Shown here in pieces: positions 38,216 to 50,056 of a stretch of DNA of 64,000 nt. The stretch covers positions 6,538,981-6,602,980 of the forward strand of contig NC_050737.1 in the NCBI RefSeq assembly GCF_014529535.1, in the 5' to 3' direction. Origin of the DNA: Bradysia coprophila (lineage: Eukaryota; Arthropoda; Insecta; Diptera; Sciaridae). Position 1 is the first letter of the stretch; each line of letters starts with the position of its first letter. The translations under genes and the position numbers were made by a program. Below the pieces are notes generated by a model that ran no database searches, was not told where the DNA came from, and worked only from the letters and a program-made list of their open reading frames with translations.

Positions 38216-41200
38216 GTAAGAAATGGAATTTTTAACAGATGTAATCGTTAAGAATGAACTCAGCGGTAGTCGACTGCCCCAGATAGCACGAGACTATTTT
38301 ATCGAAATTTTTCTCGGTTAAAGGTTGGTCGCAAGGATTTCAAGAAAAATGAACTTCTGTTCAGCCCGTAATTTTCTGAACTTTGTATAGGAAGAGTTGT
38401 GCTACGGTTATCGCTATCACCTTAACATCTGTTCCATTGAATTAGTCCTAGTCTTACCTCCCTCTTAGTAACTTAGTCGAAAATGCTATCATTGCAAGAA
38501 GTTTTTAAAGTGTTCTGGTCCCTGAAGTAACGTTGACTTCCTGAGGAAACGGCTAATTCCTGCAGAGACGGTGACTTACTGAAAAAAACGCATAATTTTT
38601 TCCGGAGCTCGCTGTTAATTCAGAACGTCGTCGATACTCAATTTTCGAACTTTACACTTGTCTGTCACTACAGGCCTGTCGACTAAAATTTCATTTTAAA
38701 ATTCCACTCGTCATTTGGGACCAATACCTACATTTTGTCACCAATTTGGATTTTCTACTATGTGTGCCGGCCAAGACATACACTACCCTCGATAGAACAC
38801 ATTTTTTTCGTATTGGGTAATGCAACCATTTGACATAGATTTTATGTTGTCGAACTTTCAGTGCAATGTCTCCTTCTAGCAAGTCTAATTGTCCCATGTA
38901 AATATTAGGTTATATATGCAGTCGGTCGTAGCAACGACGCAGTTTTAGAGTGGGAACTCATTAGTATATTTGCGATCTGAATGCAGTGTTGAAGATTTAA
39001 AGGAACGAACTCCGTTGTTGGAATTGGATACGATTTTCATCAAATTTAAAAAAAAATTGCAAGCGTTCCATCAACGCGTTCAATTTAACATGACCATTAC
39101 AATCATAATAATTCTAGCTTTTGCTTGTCTTGAATCAAGACTCTTTATTCTAACACCAAGTTTCATTTCTCCGAAAAAAATGAGAAATTTTACTTTTCTC
39201 TCGATTTGATTTCTCATTTCAACACTCTCATGATATAACACACCGCATTTTCATTTAAGCTCGCTGACGGACGCTCCACGAAAGTAATGTCATATTTGCC
39301 TACGAGCTCCCACAGTCCTTCATCCACATATGAGTTAACGTACTTTTCAAAGTTTTCTTCGCGAAACATTACACCAATATCCTTTTGATAAGCTTCCGGT
39401 TGTCCCACCATCATGTCCCAACTGATTAATCCACCTTTATATCGGAAAATATATTTTAAAAAAACTTCAACCTTTGCGTCAAGGGTACATTCATAAATCA
39501 CGTCCTGACAAAAGGGGGGATGAGTATGGTAATCTAGTAGGAAAAAGTTAATCTCCGTTTGTTCTACGACTTCCCCCCAAAAATTTTGAAAATTCAAGAA
39601 AAATGCTGGAGGTGAGTTATGGATGTCCCCAATTCAAATTTTTACCAACCTTTTTTAACTACTTTTATCACTTGTCCAAATGCGGTTGGTAGAATATGCG
39701 CCGGATACACAACGCCAGGCATGACGACAAGGTCGTAAGCTTTTTTCTCAACTGGCAATTCCGCATCTGGAACTACGAAAGAACAAAACAAATTCCGATA
39801 ACAGTTTCTCTCTCGTGATTTTTCGAGCAACTCTTGACACCCATCAAGCGCGTCCAAATTTTCGTATCCCATTGACTGAAGCATCTCTCCGACGATTCCG
39901 GTACCTGCGCCAATATCCAATATACGTGCCGTCTTTGGCACTTCACCTATCTCAAGACATTTCTTCACGCCGTTCTTCGCTCCGACGTATGCCAGTGCCT
40001 CTTGTATTTTGTCGAATGTCTCAGCAATTCCACTATAACATTTCACAACATCTTCATGATTATTGGCAGTGTGGAGTAAATCCATTAATTCAGCAGCAAC
40101 GCTATCCATATTGTTAGTGTTGTGCGGTGTGGTAATATTGTCGTTTGTTACGTGGACACAGTTCAACGATAAATGACAGCTCAATTGGAGAATACGCATG
40201 GTTATATTGAAACCATTGACGCGCAGTCTTATCTTGTTTGACAATGTTGACCGTTCATTTAATAAATTAAACGAAATAAAATTCAATTGAGTAATTTTGG
40301 AACAAGCGGGAATAAATTGTTGGATTTGTTCAATTGAAGGAAACGAAATTTAAAAAAAGAATAAGCTAAATAGGCTTGAAGTATTAGCGATTTCGATACA
40401 AGCTCTCAACACAACTATTCAAATTCAATAGAACAGTTACAGGTCACAAATATATGAAATAATTGAATTTCAGATAAGAATTTTTCATGGCTGATTCTCT
40501 AAAGGACAAAATTTTCTTTTTAATTAGGGTTCCCATTATTCAATTGCGGAAGAGAACACGCTTTTACTTACAGTTAAAAAATATTTTCAACTCGGAATTC
40601 CTATAATTTTTGCATTTCTTCACTACTCTCTAGATAGTCTCAGAATATTGAACTAATGAGTAAACTTCAGGGTAATTTTTATGATTTCTTTTCTAATCTT
40701 GGTCGTCCGAAAATTTAGCATTATAACGACATACCCTTACATGGAATCCCATGCAAATTTGCAGAAAGAAGATCTGAAAAGATATCCTGAACGCCATATT
40801 TCGAGACTATCGTCCCTGTGCGATAAGTAATTTCCAACACAAGCTATTGAGTTTGAAACTTTTTATTTTGCCAAATTTTGCCACAACCACACAAGGCAAA
40901 ATACAACGTTCCCAACAATTACGTACGTTGTTTTACTCATTCCCGGGGGAACGAGTTCTTAAACGCTCATGTCAATTACTCAGGGAAGTTGTTTCCATTA
41001 AGTGATGTTCTTAGAATTTTTGTAAAAACGAAAAAAAGGACATGCCCTCTAAAAAGAGGCCTAATGCGATCCCTAACTTAACGTTCAATTTGATCACTGA
41101 AGCCAAAACATATTGCTTTATATGTTAATTTATTTTCGCAACTCTACACGTCTTTTAAAAGTCGCCGTAGGCTGCTGATATCAATAAATTCTTGTCAATG

Positions 41201-44200
41201 AATGAAATTTTCTCGACAAACAACGGTCGTAAAGATTTATTAGGTTGGGACGATTAGGCAACAAGTTATTGAACAAGCAAGTTAACTCAGAGGAATACAC
41301 CACTTATCCGAAAGGCAAGTTAACTCAGAGGTATACGTCGGTTATCCGAAAAGTACCTGAAGCTTTAAATATTTTTGTGGCATTCGGTTATGACTGTAAC
41401 TATGTTATTAATTGAGTTATTGTCAGTAACATGTGCATACAATTAACTTGTTCCTGTCAACTTGCCCAACTTTCGTTCAACGTTCACTAACCACTCAGGT
41501 AACACATCGATAATTTCATTTTGTTCATCTTGAGCGAGACAATCTTGTTGGCAGCAAGATCCAAAGCCTGAAGATTTGGAAAGGATTCAAAGTCAACTGC
41601 AGATATCTCCTCAATTTACACGTTGACCAAATTGATTACTCTTTATCCATGTATGGCTGTCAAGTAGTCGAAGCCATCATAAGTCACTTTTGTCTTACCA
41701 CAACTGTACACATCAACTGTGTGTCCGATGTAGACAAATGTACAGTTGAATATTAGGGCGTTTGTCACTGAAGTGAGGTACACCAGTAACAACAAATTGC
41801 AGAAGATCATTTTCCTAGGGAAAATATTCACTTAATGAAAATATTGACCGTGATGGATTCAGATAAACGCACCTTTCCCATGCTTGCTTATTGACTACTA
41901 AGTACACTAATCGAATGTACTTGATGTGTGGATTTTTAACTCGCCTTAAATGCATCTTTTCCTTATTGAGATGTTATTTGATCGGGGAAAAGGATTGGAC
42001 ATTTCTTTCTTTTGTAGACAATCTTTCTCTCTTTATCGGACACAAAACGTTCTTTGAAAATTATAAGCTAAACAGTCAGAGCAGAATGGTTTGATACGTT
42101 TTTACAAAGTTTTCTATTCAAATTAGTTTCTTTGAACCGGTTGATGTGGTATGCCAATGTGACACGTTTTTTTCTAATAATTTCAGAGTTTCCTTCCCAC
42201 CGATTCAGAAGCAGACCCCGCCAATCAGTCTCAAAATGTTCCCGGAATCGAAGAACTAAACGATCTGCCGAACAAATTGTTCGAAATAACACAATGGAAT
42301 ATGAGAAACATATCGGCCCATGTGCGGCGTTCGGCTCTGATACTCTTCGAATATGTGACCACAATATCGGTGGACCTTGAATTTATGTCATCGCCAGCAT
42401 TCGAAAAAATGGTCGAAGATGTATCGCCAACGGTGCGACGACAGTTGGTCTCGACTATGGATAAAATTTTAGGCACCAAAACGAGTGAATCCATCTGTAA
42501 ATCGTATGTGAAAGTGATGTTGTTTCTGGCTAACGACACAGATCCGAAAATTGTCGACGATGTCATGGATAGTCTTCGGAAGTACATCTTTGACAATATC
42601 GATAAGTACGAATCGACTGCATCGGAACGGCAATTATTTCCGTGGAGATTGTTGCGATTGATTATCGCATCGGGTGAGGACAGTTTGGATTTGAGGAAAT
42701 GCATCGACAAATCAATTAACCGGAAACTTATGACGTAAGTTGTGCACAGGTCGTTTTATTTGGTGAATGGATTTTATGAATGGAAATATTTTGTTTCAGG
42801 GCGAGGACTCTCGAGTACGTGGAAACCTATTTGAACAGCCCGTATTCACTCGACGCGTGGATTTTGTTATCGATGGTTGCGTCCAATATTAAAAGTAAAA
42901 CACCACAATTTGTCTACTTTAAACTGCAGGACAATTTATGCGACTTTGTGAGTCGAATTGGATCGAATATAGTCCAAGAAATTTTCTAACTTTTTTTTTT
43001 GTCGAGCAGGCCAACGAAGCGCCGACAAAAGCCTTCTACCAATTGGACGTCGTGCAAAAATGGTTCGACGATTTTCCGCGACAAAATCAAATCGATTTGT
43101 TTTCCAAATTTACCATGCTCTTGGAATCGGGCAAAGTATCACCGCTGCACGTTAAACGAATCTACGAAATGTGCTACAAATATGCTCAACGGACGGGTGA
43201 ACTTGAATCGTGGACCATCCAATTAAAAACGACATGCGAAAACTACATACTCAAACATTGCAAATCGGAAATGTTATCCGACAGCTACGATCATCAGCTC
43301 ATCAACTATTTGGTCATTTATTCGGAGACCATTGACGAATCGAAACAAATCAATCGAAATATCACGACATTTCTGTTCAATTTTCTGCAGGCAGAACTAC
43401 CAAAGAAAATCAACGTCGATCCGAATTTAACGCAGAAAGTGAACATAATTCAGATCGTGTTGACGCGACTGGCGTTCCGCGATGATGATATTTTAACGAA
43501 ATGTGTTCCGATGCTCGCAACATTGCTCAATCGACGTGGACTGGCAGATAGCATTTGCGAAACGGCCATCAAATGTTTGGGCGATTTGTGTAAGAAGTAA
43601 GTTCGAAACAGAAGTCGCAGTTGGAAAGGTTGGGTGGAACTGAAGAATCAACTGGACATGCAACCTACTGTTGAGATTTACAGTTCTTTGACTTAATCTA
43701 AAATTTAGGACAGCGATGCTAATGAATTTAAGAGTTCGTTGGCAGTTGTCACTTTAAAGTCATAACTGCCAGGCTACGAATTTGTGAGAAAAGTCACCTA
43801 GGTCACGAATTAACTGAACTTGAAGGATGCCAGTTTAGGGCAACTTAACTTTAGGTTTCTCGTCCAATTTGGTTTCACTTTTGCCTGAACCTACTGCTGT
43901 CACAGCTTACATAAATTCTTATCTCAAATCCATTTTTTAGATACACACAACTGGTAGAATCAGTCATCTCGTCTGTGCTACTAAAAACACAAAGCCAATC
44001 CGAGAAGGTCAGAAAATGTGCCATTGAAACATTGGCAAGTCTTATACTGGAAGATTATCTCAAATTCCGCGGTTCACTGTTGCTGTACGTGCTAGCAGCT
44101 ACTGCTGACCAGAAAACCAACATTGCCAGATTGGCTCATGAGCTGATCATCAAATTTGCGAATGAGAAGAATGCCATTTTGATTCGATCGTGTTTGCGAG

Positions 44201-45276
44201 AGTGTCCGTTTGCCTTCAACGACTGTAAACTGGTCGATAATTCCGAGATGTTCGGTTCGGATCTGTGTCTGAAGTCGCCGTTAAAATCGAAATTGGATGA
44301 TCGCAGGTACATTTATCGGTTTCTGGTCCACAATTTGGAAGTGATCAATTGCTACACGTACTTTGAAAACTTTTCGACAATCAAAGATCGGCTATCGAAA
44401 AAAGGTTTCCAGAAGTCACCGGAACTGGTCGAATCAATTCAAGACTTTTTGTATATTTGCGAACACATTTGTAAATCGAAAGAAATTCCAAAATCCAAAA
44501 CAGCGGATACTGGCATTGAAGGAGACGAGGACGGTGAAACTGCTGGTCCGAGCAAGGGTCCTGAAGAAGCAGCTAGTAGTGCTCCGACTACTCGTAAACG
44601 CAATCGACAACAAACAACCTTACCCGAAGCCATGGTTGTCGTTGAAAAGGCAATATCTCGTTTCCCCGAACTTAGTGATACATTAGCTAAACTGGATGCT
44701 AGCTTCAAGACGTCGTTCGATCAAATCTGCTATGCCATTGGCGAACATTTCGGCGATTCGATAAAATATTTTCCGAATTCATTTTGGGACAAATATCGTA
44801 AATCGAAGCCGACAAAGCGAGTGGCGCGCCGGAAAAATGATGATGGGGACGACGTATCAGATGATGAGGCAAACGCTTCGAAAATGTCAAAAGCGCCAAG
44901 AAGAAACGAACAGAGGGGCAGCGTGAGGCCCAGTGATAATTCGATGAATGATACCAGTTCGATTTATGAAGCGAACAGTACTGTAGTGTCAAGCACTCCC
45001 ACACAAAACAATCCCATCGAAGAGCCGAGAAAATCAAGAAAGAGGACGAAAAGCATGGCAACGAACGATAGCGGTTCAGATGGTGACGATGTGAGTCTGT
45101 TGAAAACGCCAAAATCATCGAAACGAACGAGTGTGAAAAAGTTGATGAAAAGTATGGTGATAGGAGATAGTGATTCAGACACTGAAAGTCTGAAGCAAAT
45201 GCAAAGCACATTCAAGACACCGAAGTCAGCAAGAAATGAGACGAAACGAACGCCACGAAGAAGTAAGAACCATTGA
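36752..45276 (+). CDS. Cap-D3: Condensin-2 complex subunit D3 (Cap-D3), 8 exons, complete
   Basis: Cap-D3 is the HEAT-repeat non-SMC subunit of condensin II, acting in the nucleus in chromosome condensation. Coding exons: 36752-37132, 37195-37447, 37507-37948, 38056-38215, 42187-42734, 42800-42947, 43010-43596, 43941-45276. All phases join, giving 1,284 codons plus stop, close to the usual length of fly orthologues. HEAT-like helices fill the protein; VRRQLVSTMDKIL, DAWILLSMVASN and KVRKCAIETLASLILEDYLK followed by FRGSLLLYVLAATAD are the family blocks. After about residue 1,030 the chain becomes a charged, Ser/Thr/Lys/Arg-rich tail with many S/T-P or TPK/TPR motifs (LLKTPKSSKRT, FKTPKSARNETKRTPRRSKN), plausible kinase sites. 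The first ATG opens the longest frame with no upstream coding signal. Intron 4 (4 kb) carries two other genes on the opposite strand. Confidence 0.93.
39214..40109 (-). CDS. METTL27-like SAM-dependent methyltransferase, nested in a Cap-D3 intron
   Basis: Two exons, 39650-40109 and 39214-39605, are joined across a 44-bp intron (donor gttggt, acceptor ctccag). This restores KVVKKG-AFFLNFQNFWGEV in one frame and gives 283 residues. The start chosen is MDSVAAELMDLLHTANNHED; the frame stays open upstream to 40286, so a longer N-terminus is possible. AETFDKIQEALAYVG is followed by motif I ARILDIGAGTGIVGEML, the acidic residue of motif II (NLDALDGCQELL) and YDLVVMPGVVYPAHI. The order matches the Williams-Beuren region 27 / METTL27 family of class I methyltransferases, whose substrate is not established. 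It is on the opposite strand to its host, so it needs its own promoter. The intron is very short and its donor poor; a no-intron reading is broken by a stop. Confidence 0.75.
41277..41353. repeat. Tandem duplication, two units of 38-39 bp
   Basis: GCAAGTTAACTCAGAGG...TTATCCGAAAG occurs at 41277-41314 and again at 41315-41353 with about six differences. Confidence 0.8.
41443..41831 (-). pseudogene. Dead secreted leucine-rich-repeat protein gene
   Basis: Reading from 41831 there is a clear signal peptide (KMIFCNLLLLVYLTSVTNA), then FNCTFVYIGHTVDVYSC, the disulphide-bearing N-cap seen in secreted LRR proteins of mosquitoes and gnats. The frame then meets two TAA stops (after TAIHG and after VINLVNV). 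It continues as IEEISAVDFESFPNLQALDL-AANKIVSL and shifts frame into DEQNEIIDVLPEWLVNVERK. The succession of N-cap, LRR (FPNLQALDLAANKI) and C-terminal segment is right for the family but far too short, with only one LRR left. It is a decayed, internally deleted copy. Confidence 0.65.
42187..45276 (+). CDS. Cap-D3: Cap-D3 coding exons 5-8
   Basis: Exons are 42187-42734, 42800-42947, 43010-43596 and 43941-45276. They resume in phase 0 with SFLPTDSEADPANQ after the 4-kb intron. They cover the conserved central HEAT block and end in the unstructured basic tail. Large minus-strand open frames over the last exon (44705-45211, 44964-45281) are antisense shadows of codon bias. Confidence 0.92.
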
Positions 45277-45795
45277 CACAAATGGTTGGAAATATTGAAT
45301 TCTTCCGTCCATGGTTCAGCGATACTAGTTCCACATTAAATTCTTTATAGTCCCGGTCTAATACATTTCACTGGAAATACAAATAAGTATCCCATGCAAC
45401 GGTACCCATACATTAAATTTTACTGTACATTTACAATTGAAATACATCCCGCTCCTGCTCCTTCTAACACAAGTAAGTTAAAGTTCTAAATATATTCAAC
45501 AAAAGGTCGCATGGTTCAGTCCATTTTTATCCATTACAAAAGGAACCAGTAAATAGAAGAGAAATTACTTTCGCATTACCAAAAACTGAAACAAGTGCCT
45601 GATGAACAGCGTTTTTTATTTTGTAAATGAAATTATACTCTACCATTTAAGGTTAAACTTAAATAACTTTTGTGATTTTTAAACATAATTTTGTTGATTT
45701 TTTGAATTAAATTTTATTACAAAAAGAAACTTTTTAATATTTGAATTAATGTCCGCCCAGATTTAATGTCGTCGATTTTCTAGAGAACTGTGAAT

Positions 45796-46173
45796 GCGAG
45801 GTCTGGAATCGAAAAGACTTTTCATTCAGGACGGTTCGGGTCCTAGGTATGAAAAATACTATTCGTACCTTCAGAGTAATTATACCTATAGAGAGGAAGT
45901 TTGTACGACGAAATGTGGTCCCAATATCAGTTTGTATAAGATACACATTTCGTATAATTTTACACCAATACATGTATACGTTCGCTTTTGATAGTTCAAT
46001 TTGCCCTCTTAATTAAGAGGGCAAACACACATACCAATACAAATTTCGTATTTGATGTTGGGATTACATATTTTACGTAATTTTGGTCGATATTTCCACC
46101 CTAGGTATAATTACTCTTAGATTCGTACCACTGACTAAAAGTCTTTTTTAGCGTATTCGATTCCAGACCTCGC
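45796..46173. repeat. Large foldback with central palindrome
   Basis: The outer arms GCGAGGTCTGGAATCG (45796-45811) and CGATTCCAGACCTCGC (46158-46173) are exact reverse complements. Inner arms AGAGTAATTATACCT (45873-45887) and AGGTATAATTACTCT (46103-46117) are too. Near the centre is a 26-bp perfect palindrome at 46000-46025 (half-site TTTGCCCTCTTAA). Confidence 0.75.
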
Positions 46174-46234
46174 CTTCGGCTCTGTCTGGAAACTTCTCAC
46201 ACGCTAAAAAAGACTTTTAGTCCTAGGTACGAAA
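46122..46234. repeat. Foldback with conserved GAA-type apex, copy C
   Basis: Arms of about 50 bp, from TTCGTACCACTGACTAAAAG to TTCCAGAC and back from GTCTGGAA to GGTACGAA, flank the apex at 46168-46182. On the minus strand this reads GAGCCGAAGGCGAGG. Stem bases CCAGAC and GTCTGG pair directly against the apex. Confidence 0.8.
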
Positions 46235-46370
46235 TGTACTATTTCATATCTAGGACCCGAAAAGTGTGACTATACGATTCCAGACTTCGCCTTCGGCTCT
46301 GTCTGGAAACCTCTCAAACGCTAAAACAGATTTTTAGTCCTAGTTACGAAATATACTATTTCATGACATT
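46235..46370. repeat. Second tandem copy of the same repeat, apex copy D
   Basis: The unit repeats from CGATTCCAGAC (46275) through apex 46285-46299 (minus strand GAGCCGAAGGCGAAG) and GTCTGGAAACCTCTC to ACTATTTCATGAC. It is about 85% like copy C. The outer left arm has diverged (CTAGGACCCGAAAAGTGTGA), a sequence also found at about 35106. Confidence 0.7.
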
Positions 46371-47931
46371 GCGCATAAGCGACTACTTTCGCCCCGTGAA
46401 CTAGGGAAAATCAACTTTAGCAACCATCGGCATAAAATTGTTATTCGAGTGCTACATCACTAAAGTGCGTAACTCCCATATCTCTGGAAGTACGCAACTG
46501 ATTTTCATAAACTTTTTTTTTCCCTGAGCCCCAGTCGAAAAACACTTTGTTCTCGATTAAAACTACTGTTCTGAAGGGAGTAGCAACATAAAAAATGGTT
46601 TTTCAGTTATGCGAAATGTTATAAAAACATCTGAGTCCAGAAATCGACAAAAAATATTTTCAAATGGCTTATTCTGATGAAGTCCTTAAAGTTGGCCGAC
46701 GATAAATTCCGACCCATTGGTCGGATAGACTTTACGTGGGGCAATAATTCTAGCTTTCAGGGGAAAAAAGTTTATGAAAATCAGTTGAGTAATTCCAGAA
46801 ATATAGGAGTTACGCACTTTAGTGATGGTGCCCTCGATTTGTTTACCAAGTGGAAAAATTAGAAAATTCAAACTAGTGCGAAAATTCATATTCAAATGTT
46901 CATATTTCATTTTAAGGTGTTTGACAAGACGTCCGAGAAAATAAAAATTTCCTACTTTTCAACCGAGGTCAGCACAACGTTTTTCACAACAATAGCTCTC
47001 GAAGTTTCAGCTAAGGGTAGAAAATGATTATTTTCCCGTCTGTGTTGTGAAAAAACTCTTGCTCACCACATGGGAAAAACAAGAGTTGAAAAAATACACA
47101 TTTTAGCCCCCGAACGAATTGTCATCAACGAGATCTTCAACAAAACGCCTTCTTCTTCATCTTCTCACTGCATTCGAGTGGAGAAAATAAGATTATTGTA
47201 GTACGCATGCATCCAACGCTTTTCAAGCAAATGTGCTATTAATGACAGCTGCCAAATAGAGTACTATTTTGTATGAAATTGTATCCCCACTCTTTTTTCA
47301 GTGTAAAATTTTGTACGGCACACTGTCAAGTTTCAGTACCCTATTTAGAGTACCACTTTTGCTTGAAGTGCGTTGATGCAACCCTTGCCTTCGAATTGAG
47401 TAGGTACATTGCATACTCGCAAAAAAATCACTATCACCTTGATACGTAAATAACTGTTGCGTTCTCATCGTCAGGGCATAATTATTGGGACATCAAAAAC
47501 TGCCGTCAGCTTGTTATAGTCTCGTAACTTTTTACTAACTCATAGAACATCGAAATATGCGACCGTCCAGATTGAAACGAATCACCCAGAATGCAAATCG
47601 TGTGTATCGTATCGAGTCAGAGCAAAGTGCAGCAAACATATCCTTTGTATCGTGAGTCTACCCAACAAACGAAGGTAGACTTTAAAACTCAATTGACTTT
47701 CATTGTTTTTTTTATCGGATGTGCCCGATGGCGGATGTTGCGAGACCAGCGATATATATGTCGGTGGGGCAAATGATTGAAATGGTGCTCCTTATGTGAC
47801 AGAACCATAACGAAACCAAAAATGATATCAGACCCCATAACGAAACCAAAAGCTCAGATGATCGAAGAAATTCCATGAGTGGATGTTGTAATGAATCAAC
47901 CGGTTTTGGAAAATAAAAAAATCAATTTTAT

Positions 47932-50056
47932 TTACGAAAAATCATTGTACATCGCCTGATACGCAACCAGGTCTTCCGTTACATCGACATCAATATAGGA
48001 AGAGGTCGCTGGTACGAAACATATTTTTCCCTCTTTCAGCGCAACTGGTTCTAAATTTTGAGCATTTGCCGATGCTTTGCCTGCTAGCACAATGATGATG
48101 GAACCAAATTTTGAATTTTTTATTCGATACTTCTTTGTGGATACCTATTGTGGATTGAAAAAAAAAATTGATTAAAGGGATACGACAGGAAACATCAACG
48201 ATTTGAGGAGATAGAAATTTCAGAGATGCATTGACTATAATTCTTCTCACGTATGTCATTCGGTATTCGTTTCCTATTTTGTCGTGTACGACATAAGGTT
48301 CATGGTCGCAAAATGAATGTAAAGCAAACATTTTCATGCCAAATTTAAAGTGATTAAAATGTAACGGTTCGCTATGTAGGACCGCATCAAAATTTGTTAT
48401 CCAACAAACTGATCATTACAATAACAACTCGAAATCGTAACGAAGTTCAAATCTTTTTTTTACGCGCCTAGACCATTGACCCCACCGCGCTATGAGATCA
48501 GAGTTCTTACATAAAAAATGTTTTTCTTGATATCGCGCTCGCATGTAGTGTCATACAAATAAACTGTGATCAATGAGACAACAATTTTGACATTGTGCCA
48601 ATCTTAATTTCTTGTTCTCCGATTGACTTTGCACCAAAATTAGGCCACGTAAAATAGTTTAATTGGGTCGGTTTCTTTCTTCTTGGTCATCGACAGCACA
48701 CCCTTTCTGTGTATTTGAACAGAATGCCATAGCTTACAATAGAACGATTCCATTGATACTGTTCAATCGAATAGCACAGCAAAAAAAAATCCGAAACTCA
48801 ATTTACATTTCACCGCATCGTCTAGTCACTCAATTACAACATTCCTTATCAAACCAACCCACCCACATTCGATTTAATACGAAAACTTCATTGTTATCTC
48901 ATACAAATACCTGAATCTTGACAACTGCAAAATCTTCGACAGCTGGTGCGAACAACAACTGATGCTCGTCTACGACTTTCGGCTGAAAGATTTTACTTTC
49001 GCCCGATGAACCATCGTAATTTAACATTGCCAGCAATGTTTCCACATCCTTATACTTTGGCGTTAGACCAGCTCGCACCACATTATCCGAACATGCCATG
49101 CATTCGATGCAATCACCACTCAAGTAAGCGTGCGGCTCTTTGGCTGGTAAAAATATCGCCTGTCCCGGTTGCAATTCGATTACGTTTAGGAAGAATAGAC
49201 AGAGACTACCAACATCGTTGGGAAATTGTTCGTTCAGTTGATGGAATATTCGTCGGTCGGTGGTCGGCTCTTCATATTGGCAAATGAGAAAATTATTTCG
49301 TTTCAATGTCGACAGATGAACTGGTACTTGCCCTTCGTTTGGAATGATTCGTTCAACTTAGCTATGCAGGAATGAACATCGGAATCTTTGGAATGCATCA
49401 ACAATGAAAAGCAATGTCTCAATCCATCCGGTCCGTTTACTTTGATTTGTTCGACATTTTCGGCACCTATCAGAACGTACAACGGTTCGTTTTCTGCAAA
49501 AATAAATAAATTAGAATCGGACTTGCAGTTTCATGTCATCATTATTGTACACCTTTCAAATTAGTGTAAATCTCCTCGTACGGACGAAATCCACACAACG
49601 CTAAAAATGGTGTTAGAGCTATCGCCAATTCTGGCTTATGATTTGGATCTTTGTACAGGTCTGGACGACTAGCAAATAGTTTCTCAGCTTCAGACTACAA
49701 TTTAGAAAAATATTATTCCCTGTTCACACCAACGACTTCAACGACCAACACATCACCTTACTCGGATGCACTTGAATGCTTAATGCTTTGCCGATGCTCA
49801 ACACTTTCAACAAAAATGGTAATTTGCTCATTCCACCAATCAATTCTTTGTCTTTAGCCAACAATTGATCTAAAGATTGATCAGTACCCGATACAATTGA
49901 CGGACCGCTGACATGGTCGCCCATCCACAATTCAGCATAGCAATTTTCGTTGTCAATATTGAACGACAAATTGTTTGCCTTTGCCAGCGTTGCCACTTTG
50001 GACTGGGCTCCCAATTTTCCCCAATCGTATGACTTTATTGCACCTTCAAGTTCCAT
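47932..50056 (-). CDS. Mpi: Mannose-6-phosphate isomerase, 4 exons, with one apparent 1-nt deletion
   Basis: Cytosolic zinc enzyme interconverting mannose-6-phosphate and fructose-6-phosphate, supplying mannose for glycosylation. Exons: 49757-50056, 49553-49694, 48911-49493, 47932-48144. Family motifs: [39 protein letters not shown] (with the zinc-binding QxH), [40 protein letters not shown] (second zinc site, PHAYL) and [20 protein letters not shown]. Length would be 412 residues, close to human MPI. Exon 3 reads correctly on both sides of a CCC run at 49331-49333 (plus strand) only if one base is missing there; all other phases fit. The start ATG at 50054-50056 is the only one; the codon nine bases upstream is GTG. 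An AATAAA-type signal overlaps the stop. The defect may be an assembly error. Confidence 0.93.
48145..48910. other. Mpi intron 3 (766 bp)
   Basis: Non-coding, with no clear repeat. A minus-strand patch around 48400-48500 (GGTGGGGTCAATGGTCTAGG) vaguely resembles a tRNA-like SINE head, but it lacks a convincing second promoter box. Confidence 0.5.

Larger units (their letters stand above)
38216..42186. other. Cap-D3 intron 4 (4 kb) hosting nested genes
   Basis: The intron is bounded by cag|gtaag and tttcag|AGT. It contains a methyltransferase gene and a dead LRR gene, both on the minus strand, and a tandem duplication at 41277-41353. The remainder (38216-39213, 40290-41270) shows nothing recognisable. 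Confidence 0.85.
45277..47931. other. Convergent intergenic region Cap-D3 / Mpi
   Basis: This region lies between two 3' ends. A possible Cap-D3 polyadenylation signal is the ATTAAA near 45411. The middle is the compound foldback array (45796-46370), and a hairpin patch lies at 46965-47090 (AACGTTTTTCACAAC / GTTGTGAAAAAAC). No conserved coding sequence was recognised; open frames here are short and family-less. Confidence 0.6.

Noticed and set aside
42231-42710. 159-codon minus-strand frame opposite Cap-D3
   Set aside because: Antisense shadow of a well-supported exon.
44705-45281. Long minus-strand frames opposite the last Cap-D3 exon
   Set aside because: Antisense shadows of a low-complexity tail.
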